The notes beneath the pieces were generated by a model. It saw only the letters and a program-made list of their open reading frames with translations, had not been told where the DNA came from and searched no databases. The position numbers and the translations under genes were made by a program. 64,000 bases of DNA from Azospirillum lipoferum 4B (GTDB lineage: Bacteria; Pseudomonadota; Alphaproteobacteria; Azospirillales; Azospirillaceae): NCBI RefSeq assembly GCF_000283655.1, contig NC_016586.1:573001-637000 (forward strand), given 5' to 3'. Numbering within the stretch: position 1 is the first letter of the stretch; each line of letters starts with the position of its first letter. Below are positions 44,399-53,113 of the stretch, one piece after another.

Positions 44399-45184
44399 AT
44401 GACCACCCCCCTTCGATCGCCGCCGCGCGCCATCGTGCTCTACGGACGCGCCTCCTTCGACCATGGGCAGAACCTGAAGGCGCTGGCCGCGGCACTGACC
44501 GCCCTTCAGGCCGCACGCGGCGTTCCCGTGACGGTGGCGACCGCCTATGCCGATCTGTCCGGCCCGGCCCTGCCCGCCGTGCTGGCGGAGCTGGAACGCG
44601 CCGGCATCGAAGAGGCGCTGGTGATCCCCAGCATGGTGCCGGCCGACCCCAGCCTGTCGGCCTGGCTGCCGGGCGCACTCAGCCAGTGGGCCTCGACACG
44701 CGATTCACGAATGACGGTGCGGCTGGCGCCTGCAGTGGAAAGCGCATTGGACCTGCCGGCAGCCCTCGACCGCATCGCCGGCGGCCCGACGGACAGCCTG
44801 GACGATGTGCGCAGCGTCGAGCCCAGCCTGGGCAAGCCCGGCTGGTCGGAGATCCCCGAACATCGGCGGCAGCTGTTCTTCTGCACCGGCGCGCGCTGCC
44901 TGCATCGCGGCGCCGATGCGCTGTACCAGCATCTGCGCGCCGCCATGAAGCCCCATCGCGCGCTGAATGCCGGTCCCCGCCGGGTGATGTGCGCGCGGAC
45001 CAGCTGCCTCTATCCCTGCAACCGCGGGCCCTTGCTGGTGATCCAGCCGGACGCGGTCTGGTACGGCGGGCTGACGCCGGAGCGGATCGACCGCATCGTC
45101 GAGCGGCATCTGCTGGCCGACAGCCCGAGCGCCACGGACATCCTGCACCGCAACCGGCCGGCGGAGGACGCCCCGATGGGCTGA
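44399..45184 (+). CDS. CbiX-like domain fused to a 2Fe-2S ferredoxin-like domain
   Basis: 261 residues. Residues 10-125 have the chelatase (CbiX/HemH-like) fold: IVLYGRASFDHG, EELERAGI-like helices, ALVIPSMVPADPS. The two His residues that bind the metal in characterised CbiX enzymes are not found at the matching positions (YGRAS and IPSMVPAD instead). Residues 155-215 form a thioredoxin-like 2Fe-2S domain with C162, C167, C198, C203 and C207. This fusion is seen with cobalamin-riboswitch operons in alphaproteobacteria; a redox or cobalt-handling role is inferred, chelatase activity is doubtful. Confidence 0.8.
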   Translation: MTTPLRSPPRAIVLYGRASFDHGQNLKALAAALTALQAARGVPVTVATAYADLSGPALPAVLAELERAGIEEALVIPSMVPADPSLSAWLPGALSQWASTRDSRMTVRLAPAVESALDLPAALDRIAGGPTDSLDDVRSVEPSLGKPGWSEIPEHRRQLFFCTGARCLHRGADALYQHLRAAMKPHRALNAGPRRVMCARTSCLYPCNRGPLLVIQPDAVWYGGLTPERIDRIVERHLLADSPSATDILHRNRPAEDAPMG

Positions 45185-45311
45185 CGCCGCCGCACCGCCC
45201 GGTAAATCCCGGAACGCTTTCCCAACAAGACCAGAGCCGACCGCCCCCGCGAAGACCGCCTTCGCGGAACGCATTTCCATGCCCTTTCCAAGTCAAACTG
45301 GAGGATCATCG

Positions 45312-47471
45312 ATGCCGCCTGCCCGTTCCCGCCGCCATCGCCGCCGCCCGGCCCCGCTGGCGACGCTGTTCCTGGTCGCCGCCACCGTCGCACCGGCGGC
45401 CGCAAATGCCGAGGACAGCGACGCGCCGCTCACCTTGTCCCCGGTCACGGTGACCGGGCGTTCGGCAGATGCGGCCCCCGCCGGGCTGGCGCTCGACCGG
45501 CCGAACAGCGGCGGCAGCCGGCTGGACCTGACCCCGCTGGAGACCCCGGCCAGCATCGAGGTGATCTCCGGCCGGACCGTCCGCGAGCGCAGCCAGACCA
45601 GCGTGACCGAGGCCGTCACCCAGAACGCCACCGGCTTCACCACGCTGGCGGCACCCGGCAATGGGGGGTCATCGCTGGCGACGCGCGGCTTCGCCGGCCA
45701 TGGTTCGGTAATGCAGCTCTATGACGGCACGCGGCTCTATGTCGGGTCGGGAACCGTCACCTTCCCGTTCGACACATGGTCGACGGAGCGGATCGAGGTG
45801 CTGCGCGGCCCCGCCTCCGTCCTCTATGGCGAGGGGGCCATCGGCGGCGTCGTCAATGTGGTGCCCAAGCGGCCGACGACGGAGTTCCGCAACGAGGCGA
45901 TGGCCGCCGTCGGCACCGACGGCACCCGGCGCGCCGCCATCGGCAGCGGCGGTCCGGTCAGCGAGAAGCTGTCCTACCGGCTGGACGTCAGCGGCAACCG
46001 CTCCGACGGCTGGGTAGACCGCGGCGACACCAGGAATCTCGCGGTATCGGGGGCCGTGAAGCTGCAGGCGACGCCGGACCTCGCCGTCACCCTGTCCAAC
46101 GATTACGGCGACCAGCAGCCGCAGGAGTATTTCGGGACGCCGCTGATCGCCGGCAGTCTCGACCGCGCGCTGCGGCACCGCAACTTCAACGTCGCCGACA
46201 GCGAAATCCGCTATCGCGACAACTGGACCCAGCTGAAGGCAGAATGGGCGGTATCCGACGCGCTGACCCTGCGCAACACCGCCTATCACCTGACCAGCCA
46301 CCGCCATTGGAAGGACGTGGAAAGCTATGCCTGGAACGCCGCCAGCCGGCGGGTGATGCGCGACAGCTACATCGAGATCTACCACGACCAGCGGCAGGTG
46401 GGCGACCGTTTCGACGCGACGTGGCGCAGCAGCCTCTTCGGCATGAAGAACGAGATGGTCGGCGGCTTCGACCTGAACCGGATCGAGTTCAAGCACACCA
46501 ACAACTCGCCCTATGGCGGCTCCAGCACGGTCGATCCGTTCGACCCGGCGCCCGGCCTGTTCCTCAACAGCGCCGGAACCACCCCGCGCAGCCGGTCGCG
46601 CACCCGCCAATATTCCCTGTTCGCCGAGGACCGGCTGTCGCTGACGCCGCAGCTGTCGCTGGTCGGCGGCATCCGCTATGACGCGCCGACGGTGGAGCGC
46701 TGGGATCTGGTGACGGGAACCAGCTACACAAAGGACTTCCGCGCCACCAGCTGGCGGACCGGCGCGGTGTACGAGGTGGTGCCCGGCCTCGCTTTCTACG
46801 GCCAATACGCCACCGCGGTCGATCCTGTCGGGAATCTGATCTCGCTGTCGCCGACGCAGAAGGATTTCGACCTGTCCACCGGCCGGCAGGTCGAGATCGG
46901 CGTCAAGCAGTCCTTCCTGGAGGGGCGCGGCGAGTGGACGCTGGCCGCCTATCGCATCGTCAAGGACAAGCTGCTCACCACCGATCCCAACCGGCCCGGC
47001 GTGACGATGCAGGTCGGCCGGCAATCGTCGCGGGGGCTGGAGGCGTCCCTGTCGCTCGGCCTGTGGGAGGGGGTGCGGGTGGACGTCAACGGCGCGCTGC
47101 TGCGGGCCAAATATGACGACTTCACCCAGTCCGTTTCGGGCCGCGCGGTGTCCTATGCCGGCAATGTGCCTACCGGCGTGCCGGAACGCACCGCCAATGT
47201 CTGGGCCAACTGGGCCTTCCTGCCGGATTGGGAGGTTCGGGCCGGCCTGCAATATGTCGGCAAGACCTATGCCGACGCCGCCAACAGCAGCGTCCGGCCC
47301 GCCTACACCGTGGTCAATGCCGGGCTGGACTACCGGCCGACCGGCAACACCAAGCTGAGCCTGCGCGCCTTCAACCTGTTCGACGAGGTCTATGCCGTGG
47401 CAGGCAGTGCTAACAGCTGGGTGCTCGGCCGCCCGCGCTCGGCCGAACTCGCCTTCTCGATGACCTTCTGA
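45312..47471 (+). CDS. TonB-dependent receptor for metal chelate or corrinoid
   Basis: 719 residues. Signal peptide ends near ANAEDSD; TonB box-like TLSPVTVTG; plug with TPASIEVISGRTVRER, GGSSLATRGFAGHG, RIEVLRGPASVLYGEGAIGG; a long barrel ends in AELAFSMTF with a terminal Phe. No STN domain, so it does not signal to a sigma factor. ATG 45312 has GGAGG at about 45300. It resembles siderophore receptors (FhuE/FcuA branch) more than BtuB, which leaves the ligand open. Last gene of the riboswitch operon. Confidence 0.9.
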   Translation: MPPARSRRHRRRPAPLATLFLVAATVAPAAANAEDSDAPLTLSPVTVTGRSADAAPAGLALDRPNSGGSRLDLTPLETPASIEVISGRTVRERSQTSVTEAVTQNATGFTTLAAPGNGGSSLATRGFAGHGSVMQLYDGTRLYVGSGTVTFPFDTWSTERIEVLRGPASVLYGEGAIGGVVNVVPKRPTTEFRNEAMAAVGTDGTRRAAIGSGGPVSEKLSYRLDVSGNRSDGWVDRGDTRNLAVSGAVKLQATPDLAVTLSNDYGDQQPQEYFGTPLIAGSLDRALRHRNFNVADSEIRYRDNWTQLKAEWAVSDALTLRNTAYHLTSHRHWKDVESYAWNAASRRVMRDSYIEIYHDQRQVGDRFDATWRSSLFGMKNEMVGGFDLNRIEFKHTNNSPYGGSSTVDPFDPAPGLFLNSAGTTPRSRSRTRQYSLFAEDRLSLTPQLSLVGGIRYDAPTVERWDLVTGTSYTKDFRATSWRTGAVYEVVPGLAFYGQYATAVDPVGNLISLSPTQKDFDLSTGRQVEIGVKQSFLEGRGEWTLAAYRIVKDKLLTTDPNRPGVTMQVGRQSSRGLEASLSLGLWEGVRVDVNGALLRAKYDDFTQSVSGRAVSYAGNVPTGVPERTANVWANWAFLPDWEVRAGLQYVGKTYADAANSSVRPAYTVVNAGLDYRPTGNTKLSLRAFNLFDEVYAVAGSANSWVLGRPRSAELAFSMTF

Positions 47472-47487
47472 CCTCGGGCGCCGGCCG

Positions 47488-48141
47488 TCACTCCTCCAGG
47501 GTCAGCATTTCCGCCTTGCGGACGAGGTCGGCGACCGAGCGGACCAGCATCTTCCGCATCACCTTGCCGCGGTGGAGCTTCACCGTCACCTCGCTGATGC
47601 CGAGGTCGCCGGCGATCTGCTTGTTCAGCCGGCCCTTGACCACCGCGGCCATCACCTCGCGCTCCCGCGGGGTCAGGGTCGCGGCCTGCGCCTCGACCGT
47701 CATGGCGGCGGTCCGCTCGCGCCGCCGGGCGCGGTCGCGGGCGATGGCGGCCTCCACCGCGTCCAGCATGTCCTGGTCGCGGAAGGGCTTGATCAGGAAA
47801 TCCGCGGCTCCCGCCTTCATCGCCCGTACCGACATCGGCACGTCGGCGAAGCCGGTCATGAAAACGATGGGCAGCGCGATGCCCAGGCTTTTCAATCTCG
47901 TCTGGAATTCCAACCCGCCCAGGCCGGGAAGCCGCACGTCGAGAATCAGGCAGCCCGGCCGGTCGGGAGCCGCCGCCGCCAGCAGTTCGGCGGTGCTGCC
48001 GAAGGCGCGGCTTTCGATGCCGACCGACCGCAGCAGGTCGACCACCGCCTCCCTCATGCCGTCATCGTCGTCTACGACGAGAACCAGCGGATCGTCCGTG
48101 GCCGATGACGGCGGCTGTTGCGCGGCGGGGGGCGGCGGCAT
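47488..48141 (-). CDS. FixJ/NarL-type response regulator
   Basis: 217 residues: DDDD (24-27), phosphoacceptor D68 in LILDVRLPGLGG, MTGFAD, K in IKPFRDQ, then LuxR-type helix-turn-helix (LTPREREVMAAVVKGRLNKQ). Located 5 bases downstream of a sensor kinase gene in the same direction, its probable partner. It is convergent with the TonB receptor, with a 16-base gap. Confidence 0.94.
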   Translation of the reverse strand: MPPPPAAQQPPSSATDDPLVLVVDDDDGMREAVVDLLRSVGIESRAFGSTAELLAAAAPDRPGCLILDVRLPGLGGLEFQTRLKSLGIALPIVFMTGFADVPMSVRAMKAGAADFLIKPFRDQDMLDAVEAAIARDRARRRERTAAMTVEAQAATLTPREREVMAAVVKGRLNKQIAGDLGISEVTVKLHRGKVMRKMLVRSVADLVRKAEMLTLEE

Positions 48142-48146
48142 GGCGG

Positions 48147-49829
48147 TCAGTCCTCTCGTACCGGCGCCAGCGGCGCGATTGGCGATGAAGGCGCCGGCGA
48201 TGGAATTGGCGGCGATGGGGTGGATGGCGCGGGCGCCGCCGCGGGAATGGTGAACTCGAACACCGCGCCGCCCTCCGGATGGTTGTGGACGCTCAGCGTG
48301 CCGCCGCAGGACTCGACGGTGGAGCGGCAGATCGCCAGCCCCATGCCCATGCCGTCCGGCCGGGTGGTGAAGAAGGGATCGAACAGGCGGGTGCGGCTGC
48401 CCTCGTCGATGCCCCGGCCACGGTCGCGCACGGAGACCCGCACCTGCGCCATGCCCTGGATGTCCTCGGGGCTGTTGTCGACGGTCACGATCAGGTCACG
48501 CCGAAGGCTGCCGGCTTCCGCCATGGCGTGCAGGCCGTTGGTGACGAGGTTGATCAGCACCTGCTGCAGGCCGACCCGGCTTCCCCGCACCGGCGGAACA
48601 TCGGATGCGAAATCGGTGACCAGGACGGCAGCGGCGGCAGCCAGTTCTCGCTCCAGCAGTTGCGCCACCTCCTCCACCAGCTGGCGCAGGTCGATGGTTT
48701 CGTCACGGCGGGCGTCCTTGACCAGCATGCCGCGCGTCCGCTGCACGATCTCGGCGGCCCGCTTGCCGTCGCGGATCATGCGGTCCACCGCCTTGGCGGC
48801 GGTGTCGATGTCGGGCGGGTCGCGGCGCAGCCAGCGCAGGCAGGCCTGCGCGTTCAGAACGATGGCGCCCAGCGGCTGGTTCAGCTCATGGGCGATGGAG
48901 GCGGACAAGGCCCCCAACGTGGCGGCGCGCGCGGCGCGGGCGAGTTCGGCCTGGGCGGCCAGCAGCGCCTCCTGCGTGCGTTCGCGCTGGGTGATGTCGA
49001 CGATGCCGACCACGACCTGATCGAAGCCGATCCCGTCGTCCGGGAAGCTGATGCCGAGCAGCACCGTCAGGACGCGCCCGTCGGCGGCGATCAACTGCGC
49101 CCGCCCTTCGAACCGGTCGCGCCCTTCCCAAAGAGCCAGAAGCACCTGCGGCATCGCCGGGTCGTCTTCGGGAAGGAAACGCTCGAGCGGCCCCAGCACC
49201 TGCGCCCGGCCGGCTGCACCCAGCAGTTCGAGGGTGGCGTCGTTGACGTTGGTGGTGACGATCAGCGCGCCAATCTCCCGCGACCAGCCGGGATGGGCCT
49301 GCACATGGGCGGCGAGGTCCGTCACGCCGCCGGCCCGCAGGGCGTCGAGAGCTGCGGTCACAGCGGTGAAATCCTGCTCCCAGAGGGAAACGCGCGTCTG
49401 CTCGAACATGGCGCGGTAGCGCTTTTCGCTGCGCGCCAGCGCCCCATTGGCCCGGACAAGAAGCGCGCGCGAGTCGTGGTCCCGCACCAGCAGCGCACCG
49501 GTGATCAGGATGGCCGAGAGGGACACGCCGCAGCGCAGAACCGCCGACAGGTCCATGTCGTGCCGGTGCGACAGCAGGAAGGACAGCACCGCCAGCGATC
49601 CGCAGCCGGCCGCCACCCGCAGGATGCCCCGGCGCGACAGCATGGTTGCCGCCAGGAGGAGCACCAGGACATAGAGGACGGCGATGGCGCTCTCGATGTC
49701 GGTGAAGGTGTCGACGACGAACACCGCAAACGTCAGCGGAATCGCAAGGATGCCGAGCCGGCGCTCGGTCGGCCGACCGGCCATGGGCGAACCGCCCGGC
49801 ACGACGCCCGCCCCTCCGCTCGCTCCCAT
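48147..49829 (-). CDS. Membrane-bound PAS sensor histidine kinase
   Basis: 560 residues. Three or four membrane segments at the N-terminus (about residues 25-110), a PAS region, HisKA with phospho-His in SIAHELNQPLGAIVLN, HATPase with NLVTNGLHAM and GMGMGLAICRSTVESCGG. The Pro-rich C-terminal tail (STPSPPIPSPAPSSPIAPL) is odd. I start it at ATG 49829 because GGAGG lies 7 bases upstream and because the frame upstream overlaps the AraC gene. It pairs with the FixJ-type regulator. Confidence 0.92.
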   Translation of the reverse strand: MGASGGAGVVPGGSPMAGRPTERRLGILAIPLTFAVFVVDTFTDIESAIAVLYVLVLLLAATMLSRRGILRVAAGCGSLAVLSFLLSHRHDMDLSAVLRCGVSLSAILITGALLVRDHDSRALLVRANGALARSEKRYRAMFEQTRVSLWEQDFTAVTAALDALRAGGVTDLAAHVQAHPGWSREIGALIVTTNVNDATLELLGAAGRAQVLGPLERFLPEDDPAMPQVLLALWEGRDRFEGRAQLIAADGRVLTVLLGISFPDDGIGFDQVVVGIVDITQRERTQEALLAAQAELARAARAATLGALSASIAHELNQPLGAIVLNAQACLRWLRRDPPDIDTAAKAVDRMIRDGKRAAEIVQRTRGMLVKDARRDETIDLRQLVEEVAQLLERELAAAAAVLVTDFASDVPPVRGSRVGLQQVLINLVTNGLHAMAEAGSLRRDLIVTVDNSPEDIQGMAQVRVSVRDRGRGIDEGSRTRLFDPFFTTRPDGMGMGLAICRSTVESCGGTLSVHNHPEGGAVFEFTIPAAAPAPSTPSPPIPSPAPSSPIAPLAPVRED

Positions 49830-49875
49830 CCGTCCGCCTCCAGCCCCCACGCCGTGCCGTTCCGTTTCCGGCAGC

Positions 49876-50862
49876 CTAAATTCGGGCGGCGACCGCTTCT
49901 TGAAGGATCTGCCGATGGGTTGACGGTTCTGAACCTGCCGCCGCCTTGACCCGCCTTGCCGGCGTCGCCGCATTGCGCTGCTGCCAGGCACGGGGAGAGA
50001 CGCCGACAAGGCGGCTGAAGGTGCGGGTGAAATGGCTCTGGTCGGCGAAGCCGCAGGCCAGCGCCACGCCGGCCAGCGTCTGGGACCCGTCGCGCATCAG
50101 CGTCTTGGCATGCTCGATCCGCCGCTGCAGCAGCCACTGGTAGGGGGTGGTGTTGGCGGTGCGGCGGAAGGCGCGGACGAAATGGCCGACCGACAGCCGG
50201 CATTCGGCGGCGAGGTCGGCCAGCCGGATTTCCCCGTCCAGGTTGGCGGCGATCATCTCCTTCACCCGCTTTTCCTGCCAGGGCGCCAGCGCTCCGCCGC
50301 TCCTGACCTCGTTGGTCCGGCCATAGGCGGTGACCAGATGGGTCGCCAGCGCCGAGCAGAGATGATCGTGGTACAGCAGGCTGATCCGCTCCGGAAAGGC
50401 CAGCGCCGGCAGCATGGCGGAGGCCAGCGCCGTAACGGTCGGGTCCTTCACCGGGCGGCTCGGCTCGATCGCCAGATCCTGCAGCCGGCTGCCGCGGACA
50501 TCCGGACAGACGCTTTCCAGCAGCGAGCGGGGAAGATGGAAGGTCAACGTGTCGAAGGCCGAATGCATGTGGCAATCGATGGTGCGGCGGTAATCGTGGA
50601 TGGTGGTCAGCCCCGCGATGTTGGCGGGCTTTTCCACCAGCACGCCGTCGACCCAGACGTCGGACCGGAAGTTCGACAGGTGATGGCTGACCAGGAACGC
50701 ATCCTCGGGCTCGGGACTGCCGAAGCGGCCGATGCCGCCGCTCTGGCAACGGACCCGCGCGACCCCCACCGTTCCGCGGGGCGACCGAAGGACCAGCACG
50801 TCGGGCTTTTCCGGCATCGGGACGTAGCGCAGGTGGAGATTGCTCTGAAAGGCCGCGGCCAT
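49876..50862 (-). CDS. AraC family transcriptional regulator
   Basis: 328 residues. An N-terminal ligand-binding region is followed by two helix-turn-helix motifs in the C-terminal third (IRLADLAAECRLSVGHFVRA and VALACGFADQSHFTRTFSRL). GGAGA precedes the ATG at 50862 by 7 bases. The upstream region has an inverted repeat that may be its operator. A relation to the kinase downstream is possible because the gap is only 46 bases. Confidence 0.9.
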   Translation of the reverse strand: MAAAFQSNLHLRYVPMPEKPDVLVLRSPRGTVGVARVRCQSGGIGRFGSPEPEDAFLVSHHLSNFRSDVWVDGVLVEKPANIAGLTTIHDYRRTIDCHMHSAFDTLTFHLPRSLLESVCPDVRGSRLQDLAIEPSRPVKDPTVTALASAMLPALAFPERISLLYHDHLCSALATHLVTAYGRTNEVRSGGALAPWQEKRVKEMIAANLDGEIRLADLAAECRLSVGHFVRAFRRTANTTPYQWLLQRRIEHAKTLMRDGSQTLAGVALACGFADQSHFTRTFSRLVGVSPRAWQQRNAATPARRVKAAAGSEPSTHRQILQEAVAARI

Positions 50863-51028
50863 GGGTGTCTCCGTGGGCTTGCGTGCAGACTGCCGCTTCC
50901 GTCATCCGGAAGACCGGCGGGCGAGCCATGTCGGAACGGCCGGCTTGGCCCCCCGACTTGCCTGCACACAGGGTAGGCGCGGCCACATGCCGCACACCAC
51001 TAGACACAGATAAACCGCGGCAGTGTTT

Positions 51029-51067
51029 AGGTAGAACCTCCCTAGACCTTGGTTTAGGTTCTTACCT
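51029..51067. promoter_or_regulatory. Inverted/direct repeat, possible operator of the AraC gene
   Basis: AGGTAGAACCT (51029-51039) and AGGTTCTTACCT (51056-51067) form an imperfect inverted repeat; TTTAGGT occurs in both halves as a direct repeat 26 bases apart. Such spaced sites about 170-200 bases upstream of an AraC gene fit autoregulation, but the distance is also consistent with an unrelated protein. Confidence 0.4.
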
Positions 51068-51262
51068 GTCGGAGTAAACCATTCACGCGCACGACGCTAA
51101 ATTAGCAAAAAACGGGTTAGCTTCGTCAAGCGCCCACCCAAGGCGCGCCGGCTGGGGGCCGACATGTGCGGCAGATACCCCGCCGCTTCCCGACCGGCCG
51201 CGGAGTCCTCGCGGGCGTGGAGGACGGCCGACGGCTGCGGAGGTCGCTCTGCAGGACGATCA

Positions 51263-51303
51263 GCAAAAACGCCGCGCCCGTCCGGGATGGTCGGACGGGC
51301 GTG
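51263..51303 (-). terminator. Rho-independent terminator after the HPF/RaiA gene
   Basis: On the minus strand, CGCCCGTCCG and CGGACGGGCG (51275-51284 and 51292-51301) form a perfect 10-bp GC stem, followed by GGCGTTTTTG. It lies 40 bases past the stop codon, a textbook intrinsic terminator. Confidence 0.85.
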
Positions 51304-51342
51304 GCGCTCAGCGGATGGACGCGGATAGGCCGGACGGGGCGC

Positions 51343-51711
51343 TTACGACAGCGCGGCGTCGGGCGCCGGAGTGTGGGACTTCACCTCGTGCCGGTGCCGC
51401 TCGGCGAAGCGTTCCAGGACACGGCGGGCGGCGTCGAAGGCATCGCGGATGGCCGCATCGGCGGTCTCGTGGCCATGGCCGCCGGATTTGTCGCTGTGGA
51501 CGACCAGTTCCTCTCCGGGGACGGTCATGGCGATCTGGACGGTGAACTGCTTGCCCTGATGCTGGTGGCGGTGGGGAACCTCGAAGACCACGCGCTTGGC
51601 CAGGATGCGGCCGAAGAAGCGGTCGAGCTTTTCGGCATGCTCGCGGATCAGATGCTCCAGGGCGGGAGACGGGTCGATGTTGCGGAAGGCGATCTGCAAC
51701 GGTTGACGCAT
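51343..51711 (-). CDS. Ribosome hibernation/stabilisation protein, HPF/RaiA family
   Basis: 122-residue protein with HPF/RaiA features: PLQIAFRNIDPSPALEHLIR, KRVVFEVPHRHQHQGKQFTV and a long C-terminal helix, AAIRDAFDAARRVLERFAERH. It would bind the 30S decoding site and slow translation in stationary phase. ATG 51711 is preceded by AAGGAG with proper spacing; ATG 51717 is too close to it. Single gene with its own terminator. Confidence 0.8.
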   Translation of the reverse strand: MRQPLQIAFRNIDPSPALEHLIREHAEKLDRFFGRILAKRVVFEVPHRHQHQGKQFTVQIAMTVPGEELVVHSDKSGGHGHETADAAIRDAFDAARRVLERFAERHRHEVKSHTPAPDAALS

Positions 51712-51908
51712 ATCCATACTCCTTGTTCGGCGCGCGGAATGGGCCTGAACGGCCGCTCTTCCGCGGGGCCCGGCGCGACCCCCGGTGCCGCTGAAGGGGC
51801 TCGGGGGTGGCGGGGACTTGATGGGGTCAGGATCGCACATCTGCAAAATCACGCATTAATCTGTGTCAATGCGGCCTTCGGTTGCCGGATGTAGACTCCC
51901 GCCCGTTT

Positions 51909-52997
51909 TCAGGCCAGGCCGATCGCATGGATCAGGCCCAGGCTGACCGCGCCCAGCATGAGAAGGCAGAGGACGACCGCCGCGGTCACCCGCCCACCCG
52001 CCCGCGCCACCGTCCGCACATCGACCCCCAGCCCGAGCGCCGCCATCGACACCACGGTCAGCAGCGTCGCCGCATGCCCCATCGGCATCAGGGCTGCCTG
52101 CGGAATGAGGTCGAGGGAGCGCAGGGCGATCATCGCCAGGAAGCCCTGGATGAACCACGGCACCAGATGATGGACCGGCGGCGTTGCAAGACGGCGGGCG
52201 TCGGACGCATTCCTGTCGAACCTCGGCGCCAGCAGCGACAGAATCAGGCAGACCGGCCCAAGCATCAGCACGCGCACCAGCTTCACCAGCGTGCCGACCT
52301 GAACCGCCGTGGTGCCCAGCGGGGCGGCGGCGGCGATCACCTGCGGCACGGCATAGACCGTCAGCCCCGCCAGCGCGCCATACTGCACGCCGCTCAGCTT
52401 CAGCCCCAGGCCGATCACGGGCAGGGCCAGCACGACGGCCACCCCCAACACGGCGGTGAAGGCGATGGAGGCGGCGACGTCCTCGCTGTCCGCATCGATC
52501 ACCGGCGCCACCGCGGCGATGGCCGAATTGCCGCAGATGGCGTTGCCGCAGGCGACCAGCAGAGCCATGCGCGGCGGCAGGCCGAGCAGCCGCCCGATCC
52601 CGAACCCCGCCGCCACCGTGACCAGAACCACCGCGGCGATGCCCAGCAGAAGGGCCGGCCCCGCCGACAGGATGGTGGCGGCGCTGACCGTGGCGCCGAG
52701 CAGCACGACCGCCACCTCCAGCAGGATCTTGGCGGAAAAGGCGATGCCCGGCCGCCAGAACGCGGACGGAGTCCACATCGTTCGCAGCGCGGTGCCGATC
52801 AGGATCGCCAGCACCAGCGCCTCGATCCACGGTTCGCCGAACAGCCGCGCCTCCCCCCAGACGGCGGCGAAGGCCAGCGCCATCACCGCGGCGCACAGGG
52901 CGATGCCGGGCAGAGCGGTGCGGATATGGGCAAGGACGAGGGTAAGGACGGGGCGTCCCGGCACCGGCCTTGCGGGTGCTGCGGCGTCAGGGGGCAT
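51909..52997 (-). CDS. YeiH/UPF0324 family membrane protein (putative sulfate exporter)
   Basis: 362 residues with about ten membrane segments. Hallmark ACGNAICGNSAIAAVAPVID, typical of the YeiH family, in which the double GN(A/S) helps form the pore; also GVDVRTVARAGGR near the C-terminus. Members are proposed to export sulfite or sulfate, with no firm proof. The ATG at 52997 follows GGAGA. It is the same direction as the helicase but with a 116-base gap. Confidence 0.88.
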   Translation of the reverse strand: MPPDAAAPARPVPGRPVLTLVLAHIRTALPGIALCAAVMALAFAAVWGEARLFGEPWIEALVLAILIGTALRTMWTPSAFWRPGIAFSAKILLEVAVVLLGATVSAATILSAGPALLLGIAAVVLVTVAAGFGIGRLLGLPPRMALLVACGNAICGNSAIAAVAPVIDADSEDVAASIAFTAVLGVAVVLALPVIGLGLKLSGVQYGALAGLTVYAVPQVIAAAAPLGTTAVQVGTLVKLVRVLMLGPVCLILSLLAPRFDRNASDARRLATPPVHHLVPWFIQGFLAMIALRSLDLIPQAALMPMGHAATLLTVVSMAALGLGVDVRTVARAGGRVTAAVVLCLLMLGAVSLGLIHAIGLA

Positions 52998-53113
52998 GAC
53001 AGGGGTCTCCAAAGGCGGTGCGGCGGGAGGCGGTGCCGCTCCGATGCAGGGACTATGGAGACCGTGATCGATCACATCCAACGCAAAGAACTGATGCGTT
53101 CGATCACTTGAAT

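Larger units (their letters stand above)
50863..51342. other. Intergenic region upstream of the AraC gene
   Basis: No gene is seen. It holds the AraC promoter area with a repeat block (51026-51067), and at its right end the terminator of the HPF/RaiA gene. The 51070-51130 part is AT-richer. A 242-residue frame on the plus strand is only a shadow of the next gene. Confidence 0.5.
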
